Assembly (NCBI GenBank): GCA_013694745.1
Contig: JACDBU010000047.1
Location: forward strand, 1 to 35,159
Source: Chitinophagaceae bacterium
GTDB lineage: Bacteria > Bacteroidota > Bacteroidia > Chitinophagales > Chitinophagaceae
DNA: 35,159 nt
Direction of reading: 5' to 3'
Below, piece after piece: positions 7,444 to 16,443 of this stretch (within the stretch, counting starts at the first letter, position 1; the number at the start of each line of letters is the position of its first letter). The translations under genes were made by a program, and so were the position numbers. Below the pieces are notes generated by a model. That model had not been told where the DNA came from, searched no databases, and was given only the letters and a program-made list of their open reading frames with translations.

Positions 7444-8043
7444 TTATTCAGCTTCCGCCACAACCTCTTTCACTTCCGGGATCATTCTTTTCATCATTCC
7501 TTCAATGCCTGCTTTAAGGGTTATCATTGAAGAAGGGCAACCACTGCAGCTTCCCTGCAACATGAGATTTACTTTACCATCTTCATAGCTTTTGAACTGG
7601 ATAGCACCACCATCCATTTCCACGGCTGGCTTAACATAATTTTCAAGCAATTCTTTAATGCGTTTTACTACATCGTCATCATCAGCAGATGCTTCATTGC
7701 TGCTTTCCTTTTTCATAGTAGCCACTTCTTCTTCATTTATAATGGCTTTCCCCTCTTCCATATATTCTTTCAAAAACTGCTTAATAGAAGGAATAACATC
7801 CTGCCAGTCTTCTGTATCATTTGTTTTGGTAAGCGTAACGAAATTGCTGGCAATAAAAACCGACTTAATAAACGGGAAGCTGAACAGCTCCATGGCTAAC
7901 GGTGAAGCATATGCGCTTTTCTCATCCTGGAAATCGATGCTTTTGCCCGGGTATAGTAATTTATTGGCTACAAATTTCATTGTTTCCGGGTTGGGCGTCA
8001 TTTCTGTATAAATGCTTATTACCGGGTTTCCTGTCTTGATCAT
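7444..8043 (-). CDS. Nfu-type iron-sulfur cluster scaffold/carrier
   Basis: The 199-residue product has two domains. Residues about 9-95 match the Nfu N-terminal domain ('YTEMTPNPETMKFVANKLL', 'SPLAMELFSFPFIKSVFIASNFVTLTK'). Residues about 125-195 match the NifU C-terminal domain with the cluster-binding C-x-x-C at C166 and C169 ('GSCSGCPSSMITLKAGIEGMMKRMIPEV'). A charged linker rich in Ser and Asp joins them. Such proteins bind a [4Fe-4S] cluster between two subunits and deliver it to target enzymes in the cytosol. The length is normal for Bacteroidota. It is a single-gene transcript with its own promoter and terminator, and no suf or isc genes are in view. Confidence 0.92.
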   Translation of the reverse strand: MIKTGNPVISIYTEMTPNPETMKFVANKLLYPGKSIDFQDEKSAYASPLAMELFSFPFIKSVFIASNFVTLTKTNDTEDWQDVIPSIKQFLKEYMEEGKAIINEEEVATMKKESSNEASADDDDVVKRIKELLENYVKPAVEMDGGAIQFKSYEDGKVNLMLQGSCSGCPSSMITLKAGIEGMMKRMIPEVKEVVAEAE

Positions 8044-8059
8044 AAAAATGTTTGTTATG

Positions 8060-8067
8060 CAAAGTTA
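8060..8067 (-). promoter_or_regulatory. Minus-7 element (TAACTTTG) for the Nfu gene
   Basis: Perfect TAnnTTTG on the minus strand, 16 bases before the ATG at 8043. No minus-33 TTTG at the standard distance. Confidence 0.55.
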
Positions 8068-8201
8068 ACAACTTAAGCCTTTCTTACTATCTAAATAAGG
8101 AAATTATACTCGAGACATAAAATATTTAACTTATATAAATGCCGAAAGGATGAATTAAACCATGCATATTTTACCGGCTTCTCTTTAGTAAAATAAAATA
8201 T

Positions 8202-8209
8202 TACATTTA
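8202..8209 (+). promoter_or_regulatory. Near-consensus minus-7 element (TACATTTA)
   Basis: One mismatch (final G to A) from TAnnTTTG, 21 bases before the cupredoxin gene. The same variant occurs before the oxygenase at 25039. Confidence 0.35.
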
Positions 8210-8230
8210 TACTACTCCAAAATTATTTTT

Positions 8231-9124
8231 ATGAAGAAGATATTACCCGTTCTGTTTTGCTTTTTATTCTTCAAGTCACAAGCAGTAATTCAAAATGTTT
8301 CTGTTTCAAGTTTCCAATTTACCCCAGCTACTTTTACGGTAACGGTTGGTGATGTTGTTCATTTTATATGGGTAAATGGGGGTCATACTACTACCTCTCT
8401 TACTGTACCTGCAGGTGCTGCAACTTGGAATGCGGTTTTAAATGGGTCGGCAGGGAATACAACATTTGATTACACAGTAACACAAGCAGGCAATTACAGT
8501 TTTCAATGTAACATTCATCCGGGATCAATGCAGGGTACCTTTACTGCTTCCGGCCCAACACCGGTAATATTATCAGCGTTTAATGTAAGTTCACATAATA
8601 ATAAACCTTACCTATCCTGGACCACCCAAACGGAAAATAATTCAGATTATTTTTCAGTACGTGAAAGTATAAATGGTACTGATTTTAACGAGGTAGGGCG
8701 GGTGCCCGCGGCGGGCAATTCTTTGCAGGAAAAAAATTATTCGTTTAGTGATTTTAATATTGAATCATCTATAAAGTATGCCTATTATTTTTTAGCAATT
8801 GTAGACAAAGATGGTAAAACCGGGCTTTCACAAACAAAGCTTTTTAAAAACAAACTTGCAACTACTAAACTTATAACTTCTCTATCTCCCAATCCGGTTA
8901 GTAATGCACAAAGTCTCATGATAAAATTTAATGCTGATAAAACTACATTTATGAATGTAACGGTATTAGATATAGCAGGCCAAATTGTAAAGAAAGCGAC
9001 TTTCTCTGCTTTTGAGGGAATCAACAATGGACATATTCACCTGGAAGGTCTTGCAGCGGGTGTATATACAATTTCTTTTAGCCTTGATGGTATGAATGAA
9101 GCCTATAAAATTGAAAAAAAATAG
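8231..9124 (+). CDS. Secreted cupredoxin (plastocyanin-like) with a type IX secretion sorting tail
   Basis: The 297-residue product has a signal peptide (about residues 1-18) and then a plastocyanin/azurin-like domain (about 20-106). The four type 1 copper ligands are in place: H52 in 'NGGHTTTS' and C93, H96 and M100 in 'FQCNIHPGSMQGTF'. A fibronectin-like beta region follows (about 112-205). The last 80 residues, starting 'SLSPNPVSNAQSLMIKF' and ending in a Lys-rich tail, match the type A sorting domain that sends proteins through the type IX secretion system to the cell surface. It therefore looks like a surface-exposed or released electron-transfer protein. Partners are not visible. Its stop lies 2 bases from the stop of the converging helicase gene. 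Confidence 0.85.
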   Translation: MKKILPVLFCFLFFKSQAVIQNVSVSSFQFTPATFTVTVGDVVHFIWVNGGHTTTSLTVPAGAATWNAVLNGSAGNTTFDYTVTQAGNYSFQCNIHPGSMQGTFTASGPTPVILSAFNVSSHNNKPYLSWTTQTENNSDYFSVRESINGTDFNEVGRVPAAGNSLQEKNYSFSDFNIESSIKYAYYFLAIVDKDGKTGLSQTKLFKNKLATTKLITSLSPNPVSNAQSLMIKFNADKTTFMNVTVLDIAGQIVKKATFSAFEGINNGHIHLEGLAAGVYTISFSLDGMNEAYKIEKK

Positions 9125-9126
9125 AG

Positions 9127-11469
9127 CTATAGAGAATTTAAAATTCGGAGTTTGGCATAATTAAGCATAATTTTTTTCTCACCATTGTGCTCAAACTTCA
9201 CCGTAGCAATAGGATTATGCGCAGCACCTTCCATTTTTAAAACCTCGCCAAAACCAAATTTCTGGTGCTCCACTTTTTGACCCTCCTGCAAATTACTGGT
9301 ATCGCTTGCGGCAAAATCAGGTGACGGTATATGTTCTTTTATTATTATAGTTGCCGCAGTGTTTAAGTAGGAAGGTTTTTCATTCGAAGCCTGGCCCTGG
9401 CCAGATCCCGGGCGGGTTTTATCGCTATAATCTCCTCCTTTCCAGGCCGACTTTAATTTGTCAAACGGATTCCACTGGCTGGTTTGATTGTTGCGCATAT
9501 TGCCACCTGCATAAGCCCTGTCCAAATATTTTTCGGGAAGCTCATCAATAAATCTGCTGGGTTCATTTTGAGTAAGATTGCCAAAGCGATACCGCGTGTT
9601 TGCATACGTTAACCAGAGCCGGTGCTTGGCCCTTGTAATGGCAACATAAAATAATCGCCGCTCTTCTTCAAGCTCTTCCCGGGTATTGATAGACATGGCA
9701 CTTGGGAAAAGTGTTTCTTCAAGTCCGCCAACAAATACCACTGGGAATTCCAAACCTTTAGCGGCATGTATCGTCATTAATTTTACAACATCGTCGTTAC
9801 TCTTGTTATCATCTGCATCTGTTAACAAAGTTATTTGCTGAAGATAACTGCCCAGGCTTTTATCTAGCAGTTCGCCATCTTCGGTTGGTGTTTCGGTAAA
9901 TTCTTTTATCGAATTCAGAAGCTCCTGGATGTTTTCATACCGTGCCAGGCCTTCCGTTGTTTTATCATTAAAAAGTTCCTTTATTATCGCCGTGCTTTTA
10001 CCAACGATTATTGCAAGGTCGTATGCATTCTTTTTTTCCAGCTCACTTTGAAACATTTTGATCATGATCACAAAGTTGTTGATCACCTCCAGTGTAGTTG
10101 CCCTGTAACCAAACTCCGAAGCTCTTTCCAGCACATTCCAGAAGGATATGTTATTTTGATTGGCAAAGAGGATGGCTTTTTCTACAGAAGTTTTTCCAAT
10201 ACCCCTGGCGGGAAAATTAATGATGCGTTTTAAGGCTTCTTCGTCACCGGGGTTTACAACAACCCGCAAATAACTTAAAAAATCTTTTATCTCTTTCCGC
10301 TGGTAAAAACTAATACCGCCATATATCCTGTAGGCAATGTTCATCCTGCGCAAACTTTCTTCAAAGCTGCGGCTTTGTGCATTGGTGCGGTATAAAATAG
10401 CGAATTCCTTATTGTGAAAATGGTTGCGGAGTTTTTGTTCCTGGATTGCATCAGCTACATATTTACCCTCATCGTTATCAGTTGCAGTGCGCACCAGTTT
10501 TATTTTTTCTCCTTCATCATTTGCGGTCCATAATTTTTTTGGCAGCTGGCTTTTGTTGTTGGCAATAACATTATTGGCAATGTGCAGGATGCTTTGTGAG
10601 CTGCGATAATTTTGTTCCAGTATCACCAGTTTTACTTCGTCATAATCTTTTTGAAACTGGAGAATATTTTCAATAGTGGCGCCGCGGAAACTGTAGATAC
10701 TTTGTGCGTCATCCCCCACCACTGCTACATTTTCATGCATGGCGCCAAGTAATTTTATTATCTGGTATTGCGCCGGGTTGGTATCCTGGTATTCATCGAT
10801 CATTATGTATTTAAACTTACGCTGGTATTTGCTAAGGCTTTCCGGGTGGGTACTCAGCAGGAGATAAAATTTTAATAACAGGTCATCAAAATCCATAGCG
10901 CCGTTTTTAAAACAACGCTTGCAGTAGGCATCATAAATTTCTCCAATAGCCGGGCGGTTAGCTCTTATATCTTCCTGCTGCAATGCATAATCATTCATGT
11001 ATTCAGCGGCTGTTACCAAAGCATTTTTAGCAGCTGAGATGCGGTTGTAAACCGTGTTAGCCTTATAGTGTTTGTCATCGAGACCTAATTCGTTCACCAC
11101 GGTTTTAACAACGCTCTTTGCATCATCCGTATCGTAAATAGTGAAGTTCCTGGGGAATCCAATTTTTTCTGCTTCCGCACGTAAGATCCTGGCAAACACC
11201 GAATGAAAGGTGCCGATGTATAAATTTCTGGCTTCATTATTTCCCAATATCCGCTCAACCCTTTCTTTCATTTCAGCTGCGGCCTTGTTTGTAAAGGTGA
11301 GCGCAAGTATGTTGAATGAATCAACCCCGTTTGCCATGAGGTGTGCAATGCGGGTTGTAAGCACTTTTGTTTTACCACTTCCGGCGCCTGCAACGATCAT
11401 TATCGGACCATCACGATGCAACACAGCCTCCCTTTGCGGCTCATTCAAATCCAGTAAATAATCCTGCAT
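9127..11469 (-). CDS. uvrD: UvrD/PcrA-type superfamily 1A DNA helicase
   Basis: The 780-residue product is a full-length ATP-dependent 3'-5' helicase used in nucleotide excision repair, mismatch repair and clearing of blocked forks. It opens with the Q-motif and Walker A ('LNEPQREAVLHRDGPIMIVAGAGSGKT', AGAGSGKT at 27-34) and motif Ia 'ALTFTNKAAAEMKERV'. It continues with motif II 'MIDEYQDTNPAQYQI', motif III 'VVGDDAQSIYSFRGA', motif IV 'LEQNYRSS', motif V 'LMTIHAAKGLEFPVVFVGGLEE' and motif VI 'RRLFYVAITRAKHRL'. The C-terminal 'KVEHQKFGFGEVL' segment is the Tudor-like tail seen in PcrA. Orthology to UvrD rather than PcrA or Rep is not resolved. A TAACTTTA minus-7-like element lies just 3 bases before the ATG, suggesting a very short leader. 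Confidence 0.95.
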   Translation of the reverse strand: MQDYLLDLNEPQREAVLHRDGPIMIVAGAGSGKTKVLTTRIAHLMANGVDSFNILALTFTNKAAAEMKERVERILGNNEARNLYIGTFHSVFARILRAEAEKIGFPRNFTIYDTDDAKSVVKTVVNELGLDDKHYKANTVYNRISAAKNALVTAAEYMNDYALQQEDIRANRPAIGEIYDAYCKRCFKNGAMDFDDLLLKFYLLLSTHPESLSKYQRKFKYIMIDEYQDTNPAQYQIIKLLGAMHENVAVVGDDAQSIYSFRGATIENILQFQKDYDEVKLVILEQNYRSSQSILHIANNVIANNKSQLPKKLWTANDEGEKIKLVRTATDNDEGKYVADAIQEQKLRNHFHNKEFAILYRTNAQSRSFEESLRRMNIAYRIYGGISFYQRKEIKDFLSYLRVVVNPGDEEALKRIINFPARGIGKTSVEKAILFANQNNISFWNVLERASEFGYRATTLEVINNFVIMIKMFQSELEKKNAYDLAIIVGKSTAIIKELFNDKTTEGLARYENIQELLNSIKEFTETPTEDGELLDKSLGSYLQQITLLTDADDNKSNDDVVKLMTIHAAKGLEFPVVFVGGLEETLFPSAMSINTREELEEERRLFYVAITRAKHRLWLTYANTRYRFGNLTQNEPSRFIDELPEKYLDRAYAGGNMRNNQTSQWNPFDKLKSAWKGGDYSDKTRPGSGQGQASNEKPSYLNTAATIIIKEHIPSPDFAASDTSNLQEGQKVEHQKFGFGEVLKMEGAAHNPIATVKFEHNGEKKIMLNYAKLRILNSL

Positions 11470-11536
11470 GCTGTAAAGTTAATTAAACCTGTTTGTGATT
11501 GCTAAAATGTGTAGAAAGAAGCGAGGCAAATAATTA

Positions 11537-13660
11537 TTATATCCTGAATAAAGTATACACGAGAAGGCTCATAACATACGCCAGCACGGTCATGTACGCT
11601 AACTGCACAACCGGCCATTTCCAGCTGCGTGTTTCTCTTTTTACCACTGCCAGTGTACTCATGCATTGCATTGCCAGCACATAAAAAACGAGTAATGATA
11701 AACCCGTGGCGAGGTCGTAAACCTTTGTTCCATCCGGCCTTACAGCTGCCAGCATTTTTTGATGCAATGTAGCATTGTTCTCATCCCGCTCATCCCCCAC
11801 GCTATAGAGGGTTGCCATAGTACCAACAAAAACCTCGCGCGCCGCAAAAGAAGTTATCAATGCAATTCCAATTTTCCAGTCGTACCCCAAAGGTTTAATC
11901 ACCGGCTCTATGGATCTGCCAAGTATACCGGCATAGGAGTTTTCCAGGAGAGCTGTTTTCTTTTCTTTTTTATAGGTATTGGTTTGTGAAGGATCTTGTA
12001 AAGAAAGCGCTGCATATTTATCCGAGACAGCTTTCATTTTTTGTGTTGGACCGTACGAACTTAGTGCCCATAGCAACAAGCTTATTACCATGATCACTTT
12101 CCCGGCCTGGAACACAAAAACTTTAGCCTTTTCAATCATCGTATACAAAATATTTTTCCACCTGGGTTCCCGGTAAACAGGTAATTCTAAAATGAAAAAA
12201 CTTCTTTCTTTGCTTTTGATAAAATATTTAAAAATAAAAGCCGAAAGCAAAGCCATCGCCGTTCCCAGGAAATACAAAGCCATCATAACCATTCCCTGCA
12301 AACTTAAAAACCCAAGAAAAAATTTGTTGGGAATGATGAGAGCAATCAATATTGTATACACAGGAAGCCGGGCGCTGCAGCTCATAAGCGGGGTGCACAT
12401 GATGGTAAGCAAACGTTCTTTCTTGTTCTCAATATTCCGGGCGCTCATTATTGCCGGCACTGCGCAGGCGAGACCGCTGATCATAGGCATGACACTTTTC
12501 CCATTAAGCCCGGTTTTTCGCATAAGCTTATCCGTTAGGAAGCTTATACGGGCCATATAACCCGTATCTTCCTGTAAGGTTATAAGACCAAACAAGATCA
12601 TGATTTGCGGCACAAAAACCATTATCCCGCTAAGGCCTGCGAGCACGCCGTTTATTAGTAGATCACTAAACCAGCCTGGCCGCAATGCGTTACCAAGCAG
12701 CCCTCCCAGCTGTCCAAAGCTCCATTCTATCGCAGACATAGGATATTGCGCCAGCCAGAAAATACTTTGAAATAAAAGGAACAAAACAGAAATTAAAATA
12801 ACATAACCCCAGGTGCGGTGCAATAATATATTATCAAGCTTTTCTGTAAATAAAGCTTTTTGCAATGGATCTGCTTCCACAACAGTATGTTGCATTATCA
12901 CCTTGATCTTTGCATACCGCTGGACAATTTCTTCCGCCTGTGCTTTTGCGGGATTAAATTTATTAACCACTTCTATTTTCTCAATCAGCGCCTGGGTAGG
13001 TGCATCTAATAAAAAATTTTCGTGGTTGATCAAGTAATGCATAGCCCTGTAATCACTTATACCAGGGAAATGCTGTTTCACTTTTTCTATTGCAATTGGC
13101 GCAAGGATATTGGTGTCAATGAAATCCCTGGCCGGCGTTTTATCCAGGTTTTCTGCCGTTTGTTCAATGGCTTTTCTTAGTTCCCTGATGCCTTTATTTT
13201 TGCGCGGGTTAACCGGGATAACGGGAACGCCTAATTCTCTTTCAAGTCCTGGCACATCTATTTGTATCCCTTTTTTCCGTGCTATGTCCATCATGGTAAG
13301 GGCAACCACAACAGGTTTTTTGAGATCAATTATCTGGGAGCAGAATAATAGATTGCGTTTGAGGTTGGAGGCATCGGCAACCAGCATAATTATATCAGCT
13401 TCAATTTCGGAATCCTGGTTAAGCAAAACTTTATAAGCCACCCATTCATCGTGTCGCCTGGGGTAAAGGCTGTAGGTGCCGGGCAGGTCAATGATGCTTG
13501 CGCTCAGTGTTTCAGAGATCCTGCTGTTACCCGTTTTTTTATCAACGGTTACCCCAGGAAAATTACCCACCTTTTGATTCAGCCCGGTTAGCGAATTAAA
13601 AAGGGAGCTCTTCCCGCTGTTCGGGTTTCCAACAAAAGCGATATGTAATTTATGCGGCAA
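11537..13660 (-). CDS. feoB: Ferrous iron transporter FeoB
   Basis: The 707-residue inner-membrane protein imports Fe(II). The N-terminal G domain shows G1 GNPNSGKS (residues 11-18), G2 'GVTVDK' and G3 'DLPGTYSL' (58-65). The G4 position reads T-M-M-D (122-125), with Thr where the base-specifying Asn (N-x-x-D) is usual. The membrane domain contains the paired gate motifs, including 'CTPLMSCSARLPVYTILIALI', and a later 'FVGTMATLYSVG'. The start is TTG at 13660: upstream in-frame sequence reaches a TAA without an ATG, and no ATG precedes the G1 loop. FeoB normally works with FeoA; the only feoA here is about 14 kb away at 27802. No FeoC is seen. A near-consensus TAATTTTA (13671-13678) may be its minus-7 element. 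Confidence 0.95.
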   Translation of the reverse strand: MPHKLHIAFVGNPNSGKSSLFNSLTGLNQKVGNFPGVTVDKKTGNSRISETLSASIIDLPGTYSLYPRRHDEWVAYKVLLNQDSEIEADIIMLVADASNLKRNLLFCSQIIDLKKPVVVALTMMDIARKKGIQIDVPGLERELGVPVIPVNPRKNKGIRELRKAIEQTAENLDKTPARDFIDTNILAPIAIEKVKQHFPGISDYRAMHYLINHENFLLDAPTQALIEKIEVVNKFNPAKAQAEEIVQRYAKIKVIMQHTVVEADPLQKALFTEKLDNILLHRTWGYVILISVLFLLFQSIFWLAQYPMSAIEWSFGQLGGLLGNALRPGWFSDLLINGVLAGLSGIMVFVPQIMILFGLITLQEDTGYMARISFLTDKLMRKTGLNGKSVMPMISGLACAVPAIMSARNIENKKERLLTIMCTPLMSCSARLPVYTILIALIIPNKFFLGFLSLQGMVMMALYFLGTAMALLSAFIFKYFIKSKERSFFILELPVYREPRWKNILYTMIEKAKVFVFQAGKVIMVISLLLWALSSYGPTQKMKAVSDKYAALSLQDPSQTNTYKKEKKTALLENSYAGILGRSIEPVIKPLGYDWKIGIALITSFAAREVFVGTMATLYSVGDERDENNATLHQKMLAAVRPDGTKVYDLATGLSLLVFYVLAMQCMSTLAVVKRETRSWKWPVVQLAYMTVLAYVMSLLVYTLFRI

Positions 13661-13767
13661 ATTGAGTTTATAAAATTACTTCTAAGTATCAATCTATGCT
13701 TACGAATTACGAAAAGAGATTAGGGAACAATTTTTTAAAAGCCAACCGGATGCTAACTTATTCGCAT

Positions 13768-13775
13768 TAATTTTG
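13768..13775 (+). promoter_or_regulatory. Minus-7 element (TAATTTTG) for the M28 peptidase
   Basis: Perfect TAnnTTTG, 22 bases before the ATG at 13798. A minus-33 box is not obvious. Confidence 0.5.
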
Positions 13776-13797
13776 AATTTCAAACGGTGTTAATATT

Positions 13798-15429
13798 ATG
13801 AGAAGCATTTTTATCTTCCTGTTAGTTTTTACAACAGCCACTTATGCGCAAAAATCTAAAAGAACAGATAAGTCCATGCAGGGTGATCTGCAAAAATATA
13901 TTGGGTACCTGGCGGATGACCGGCTGGAGGGCAGAAGAACAGGAACAAATGGTGAAAAGCTGGCATATACTTTTATTGCAGATCAGTTTAGAAATATTGG
14001 ATTGATTCCAAAAGGCGACAGCAGTTATTTTCAATCATTTGAAGTGTTTGATGGTAAGCAAATATTTAATTCCACGCATTTTATTATCAATGGAAATGAT
14101 CTTGCACTGCAAAAAGATTTCTTCCCGATGATATATAGTGCAAATGCATCAGTGGAGGCAGTGCCCACAATTGCTTTCAATGAAAAGGGTATGCCATGGT
14201 TCTTAGATATTAAAACATTGATCGATGATAATAAAACCAACCCGCATTTTGATCTTACAGAAAGTATAAAAATAAAAGCAACAGATGCAGCATCAAAAGG
14301 GGCAACTGCATTCATCATTTATAATTCATCCGGCATAAGCGATGAGTTAAAATTTGAAGGAAAGCAAAAAGCGGAGCAGTTAACGATCCCGGTAGTGTAT
14401 GTTACAAAAGAGGGTATGCAGGCATATCTCAACGATGCTTCTGCTTCAGTTGACATGAAGCTAAAAGTTGCCATCGGCGAAAAGAAAAGATATGGTCACA
14501 ACGTTGCGGGCTATATTGATAACGGTGCTGCATACACTATAATTATTGGCGCGCATTATGATCACCTGGGGTATGGGGAAGACCATAATTCTTTATGGAC
14601 GGGGCCCCCGTCAATACACAATGGCGCTGATGATAATGCCAGCGGAACCGCCGCTGTTATTGAACTGGCAAAGTTGCTTAAACAACAGGGGCTTAAGCGC
14701 AACAACTACCTGTTTATATGTTTCTCCGGAGAAGAGCTGGGCTTATTCGGATCAAAATATTTTACCGAACATCCAACTATTGATCTATCCAAAGCTGACT
14801 ATATGATAAACATGGATATGATAGGGAGGTTCAACGACAGTACAAAAGCCATCACTTTAGGCGGCTATGGAACATCCCCTGCATGGGGCCAATTAATATC
14901 TTCAAAAGAAAAAGATTTTACCATAAAATTTGATTCAAGCGGCACTGGACCAAGCGACCATACTTCTTTTTACCGGAAAGATATTCCTGTTTTATTTTTC
15001 TTCACCGGTATACACAAAGATTACCATAAGCCATCTGATGATGTTGATAAGATAAATTTCCCGGGAGAGGTGATGATAATAAAATACATATATGGTCTCA
15101 TTATGGAAACTGGTAACAGTGAAAAACTTGCATTTGCCAAAACCAGGGAACAATCTACTGGTGGAATGGCACGTTTTACAGTAAGCCTCGGTATAATGCC
15201 TGATTATACTTTTAATGGAAATGGTGTACGAGTTGATGGGATTAGTGAGGGAAAACTTGCTCAAAGAATTGGATTAAAGCCCGGAGATATCGTAACAGAA
15301 ATGGGTGCCTACAAGTTCAGTGATGTTACATCATATATGGACGTGCTGGCTAAATTTAAAAAAGGCGATGCCACAAAAATTAAAGTTCTCAGGGGAAAAG
15401 AGGAGTTAACTTTTGATATTATATTTTAA
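13798..15429 (+). CDS. Exported M28 zinc aminopeptidase with PA-like insert and C-terminal PDZ domain
   Basis: The 543-residue product has a signal peptide (about 1-17). Residues about 85-230 look like a protease-associated insert. The M28 catalytic core follows, with the two-zinc ligands visible as H253 ('GAHYDHLGYG'), D278 ('GADDNASGT'), E312/E313 ('FSGEELGLFGS'), D340 ('MINMDMIGRF') and H410 ('GIHKDYHKPSDD'). Residues about 455-543 form a PDZ domain ('GISEGKLAQRIGLKPGDIVTEMG'). The enzyme should release N-terminal amino acids from peptides in the periplasm or outside the cell. The PDZ tail may guide substrate or partner binding. Its nearest downstream neighbour begins 36 bases on in the same direction. 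Confidence 0.92.
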   Translation: MRSIFIFLLVFTTATYAQKSKRTDKSMQGDLQKYIGYLADDRLEGRRTGTNGEKLAYTFIADQFRNIGLIPKGDSSYFQSFEVFDGKQIFNSTHFIINGNDLALQKDFFPMIYSANASVEAVPTIAFNEKGMPWFLDIKTLIDDNKTNPHFDLTESIKIKATDAASKGATAFIIYNSSGISDELKFEGKQKAEQLTIPVVYVTKEGMQAYLNDASASVDMKLKVAIGEKKRYGHNVAGYIDNGAAYTIIIGAHYDHLGYGEDHNSLWTGPPSIHNGADDNASGTAAVIELAKLLKQQGLKRNNYLFICFSGEELGLFGSKYFTEHPTIDLSKADYMINMDMIGRFNDSTKAITLGGYGTSPAWGQLISSKEKDFTIKFDSSGTGPSDHTSFYRKDIPVLFFFTGIHKDYHKPSDDVDKINFPGEVMIIKYIYGLIMETGNSEKLAFAKTREQSTGGMARFTVSLGIMPDYTFNGNGVRVDGISEGKLAQRIGLKPGDIVTEMGAYKFSDVTSYMDVLAKFKKGDATKIKVLRGKEELTFDIIF

Positions 15430-15465
15430 AAATTATCTTTAAGATACCAAACCTTTTATGTTTCA

Positions 15466-15900
15466 ATGAAACTTAAAATTGATAACCAGTCGCTTATTGA
15501 AGGTTTTTTTGTGGATACAAGATTATTGGGAATCGTAGCGCCATTAAAGGATTACCGGTTTTGCTGGTACCTGAATCAAATACTCCGTTTTGATTTTAGG
15601 AAAAATAATACCCTGGAAATACAGTTGAATAAAAAGAACCGGAATTATTTTTTTTCGATCTTTGAATATGCTGAAAAATCCGGGACCATTCACCACTATC
15701 TTTATAACAACCAGTTTGATGGTGAATTTTTATTGCCGGAGTTTAAGCACCTCGATTTTCTATGGCTGATAAAAGATGATGTTATGGAAAACGAGGAAGT
15801 TTCCGTTTTAATGAATTCGATCCGCGGTATTCCTGCAGTACAATTGATAACCGAACTCACCAATGAAAAAATAAAAAATAAACAACACCTGATCTTTTAA
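15466..15900 (+). CDS. IPExxxVDY family protein
   Basis: The 144-residue cytosolic product belongs to a small protein family named after a conserved I-P-E-x-x-x-V-D-Y motif and found in Bacteroidota. Here the motif reads L-P-E-F-K-H-L-D-F (residues 90-98). The first half contains 'KDYRFCWYLNQILRFDFR', with the aromatic pattern usual for the family. The role is unknown. In some Bacteroidota such a gene neighbours pyruvate kinase, but no such gene is present here. It follows the M28 peptidase by 36 bases and is followed by a strong hairpin, so it may be the end of a two-gene transcript. Confidence 0.75.
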   Translation: MKLKIDNQSLIEGFFVDTRLLGIVAPLKDYRFCWYLNQILRFDFRKNNTLEIQLNKKNRNYFFSIFEYAEKSGTIHHYLYNNQFDGEFLLPEFKHLDFLWLIKDDVMENEEVSVLMNSIRGIPAVQLITELTNEKIKNKQHLIF

Positions 15901-15910
15901 ACCATATTTG

Positions 15911-15952
15911 CTTTTGGAAAGCGTTTTAACTTTCCAAAAGTGTCATTTTTTA
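15911..15952 (+). terminator. Hairpin terminator after the IPExxxVDY gene
   Basis: CTTTTGGAAAG (15911-15921) and CTTTCCAAAAG (15930-15940) form a perfect 11-pair stem with an 8-base loop, followed 5 bases later by six T residues. It separates the IPExxxVDY gene from the pterin dehydratase. Confidence 0.75.
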
Positions 15953-15962
15953 TATAACATAT

Positions 15963-16199
15963 ATGTGGCAGGAAAAAAATAACCAGCTTTACCGCAAATT
16001 CAAATTCAAGGATTTTTCTGAGGCCTTTGCTTTTATGACGCGTGTTGCATTAGCGGCTGAAAAAATGGATCATCACCCTTTATGGACAAATGTGTATGAT
16101 ACAGTTGAGGTATGGCTTTCAACCCATGATGCGGGAGATGTCATTACAGAAAAAGATAAAAAATTAGCGGTGGCTATTGATAAGTTTGCAGATAGCTGA
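15963..16199 (+). CDS. phhB: Pterin-4a-carbinolamine dehydratase
   Basis: The 78-residue product matches the PCD/DCoH family, which recycles 4a-hydroxytetrahydrobiopterin formed by aromatic amino acid hydroxylases. The signature is complete: '[24 protein letters not shown]' with H37, H38 and P39 and the third histidine H55, spaced as in the family (17 residues from H38 to H55). It is short, lacking the usual first helix of longer members, but begins at a good ATG right after a terminator. No phenylalanine hydroxylase gene lies nearby, and members of this family are also found where no pterin hydroxylase exists, so the true substrate here is uncertain. Its end abuts the converging small membrane protein gene with a single base between. 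Confidence 0.88.
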   Translation: MWQEKNNQLYRKFKFKDFSEAFAFMTRVALAAEKMDHHPLWTNVYDTVEVWLSTHDAGDVITEKDKKLAVAIDKFADS

Positions 16200-16200
16200 T

Positions 16201-16443
16201 CTATGTGTTAATCTTAAGAAATTTTATTAAGGCAATTATTGAAACAATTGTCCAGGCACCTTCCAGCACTATGAAAGGAATGTAATGCAGCATACAGGAG
16301 GCCATGAAGGCAAGACCACCGCCACAAATATTTAAAAGAATATAAGCCAGTCCGTCTTTTGAAATTTTGTTGAAAAGATTCAGCAAAAACGCAAGTAATA
16401 AAAGTGATACTCCTATACTGCCCACAACATCACTTACTGCCAT
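16201..16443 (-). CDS. Small CBU_0592-like membrane protein
   Basis: The 80-residue product has three hydrophobic segments (about residues 7-23, 33-50 and 55-74). It resembles the CBU_0592-like family of small membrane proteins ('LLLLAFLLNLFNKISKDGLAYILLNICGGGLAFMASC'), whose function is unknown. The ATG overlaps the end of selD by 10 bases, so translation is likely coupled to selD. It is the last gene of the mnmH-selD operon. The position suggests, but does not show, a role related to selenium, for example at the membrane. Confidence 0.6.
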   Translation of the reverse strand: MAVSDVVGSIGVSLLLLAFLLNLFNKISKDGLAYILLNICGGGLAFMASCMLHYIPFIVLEGAWTIVSIIALIKFLKINT

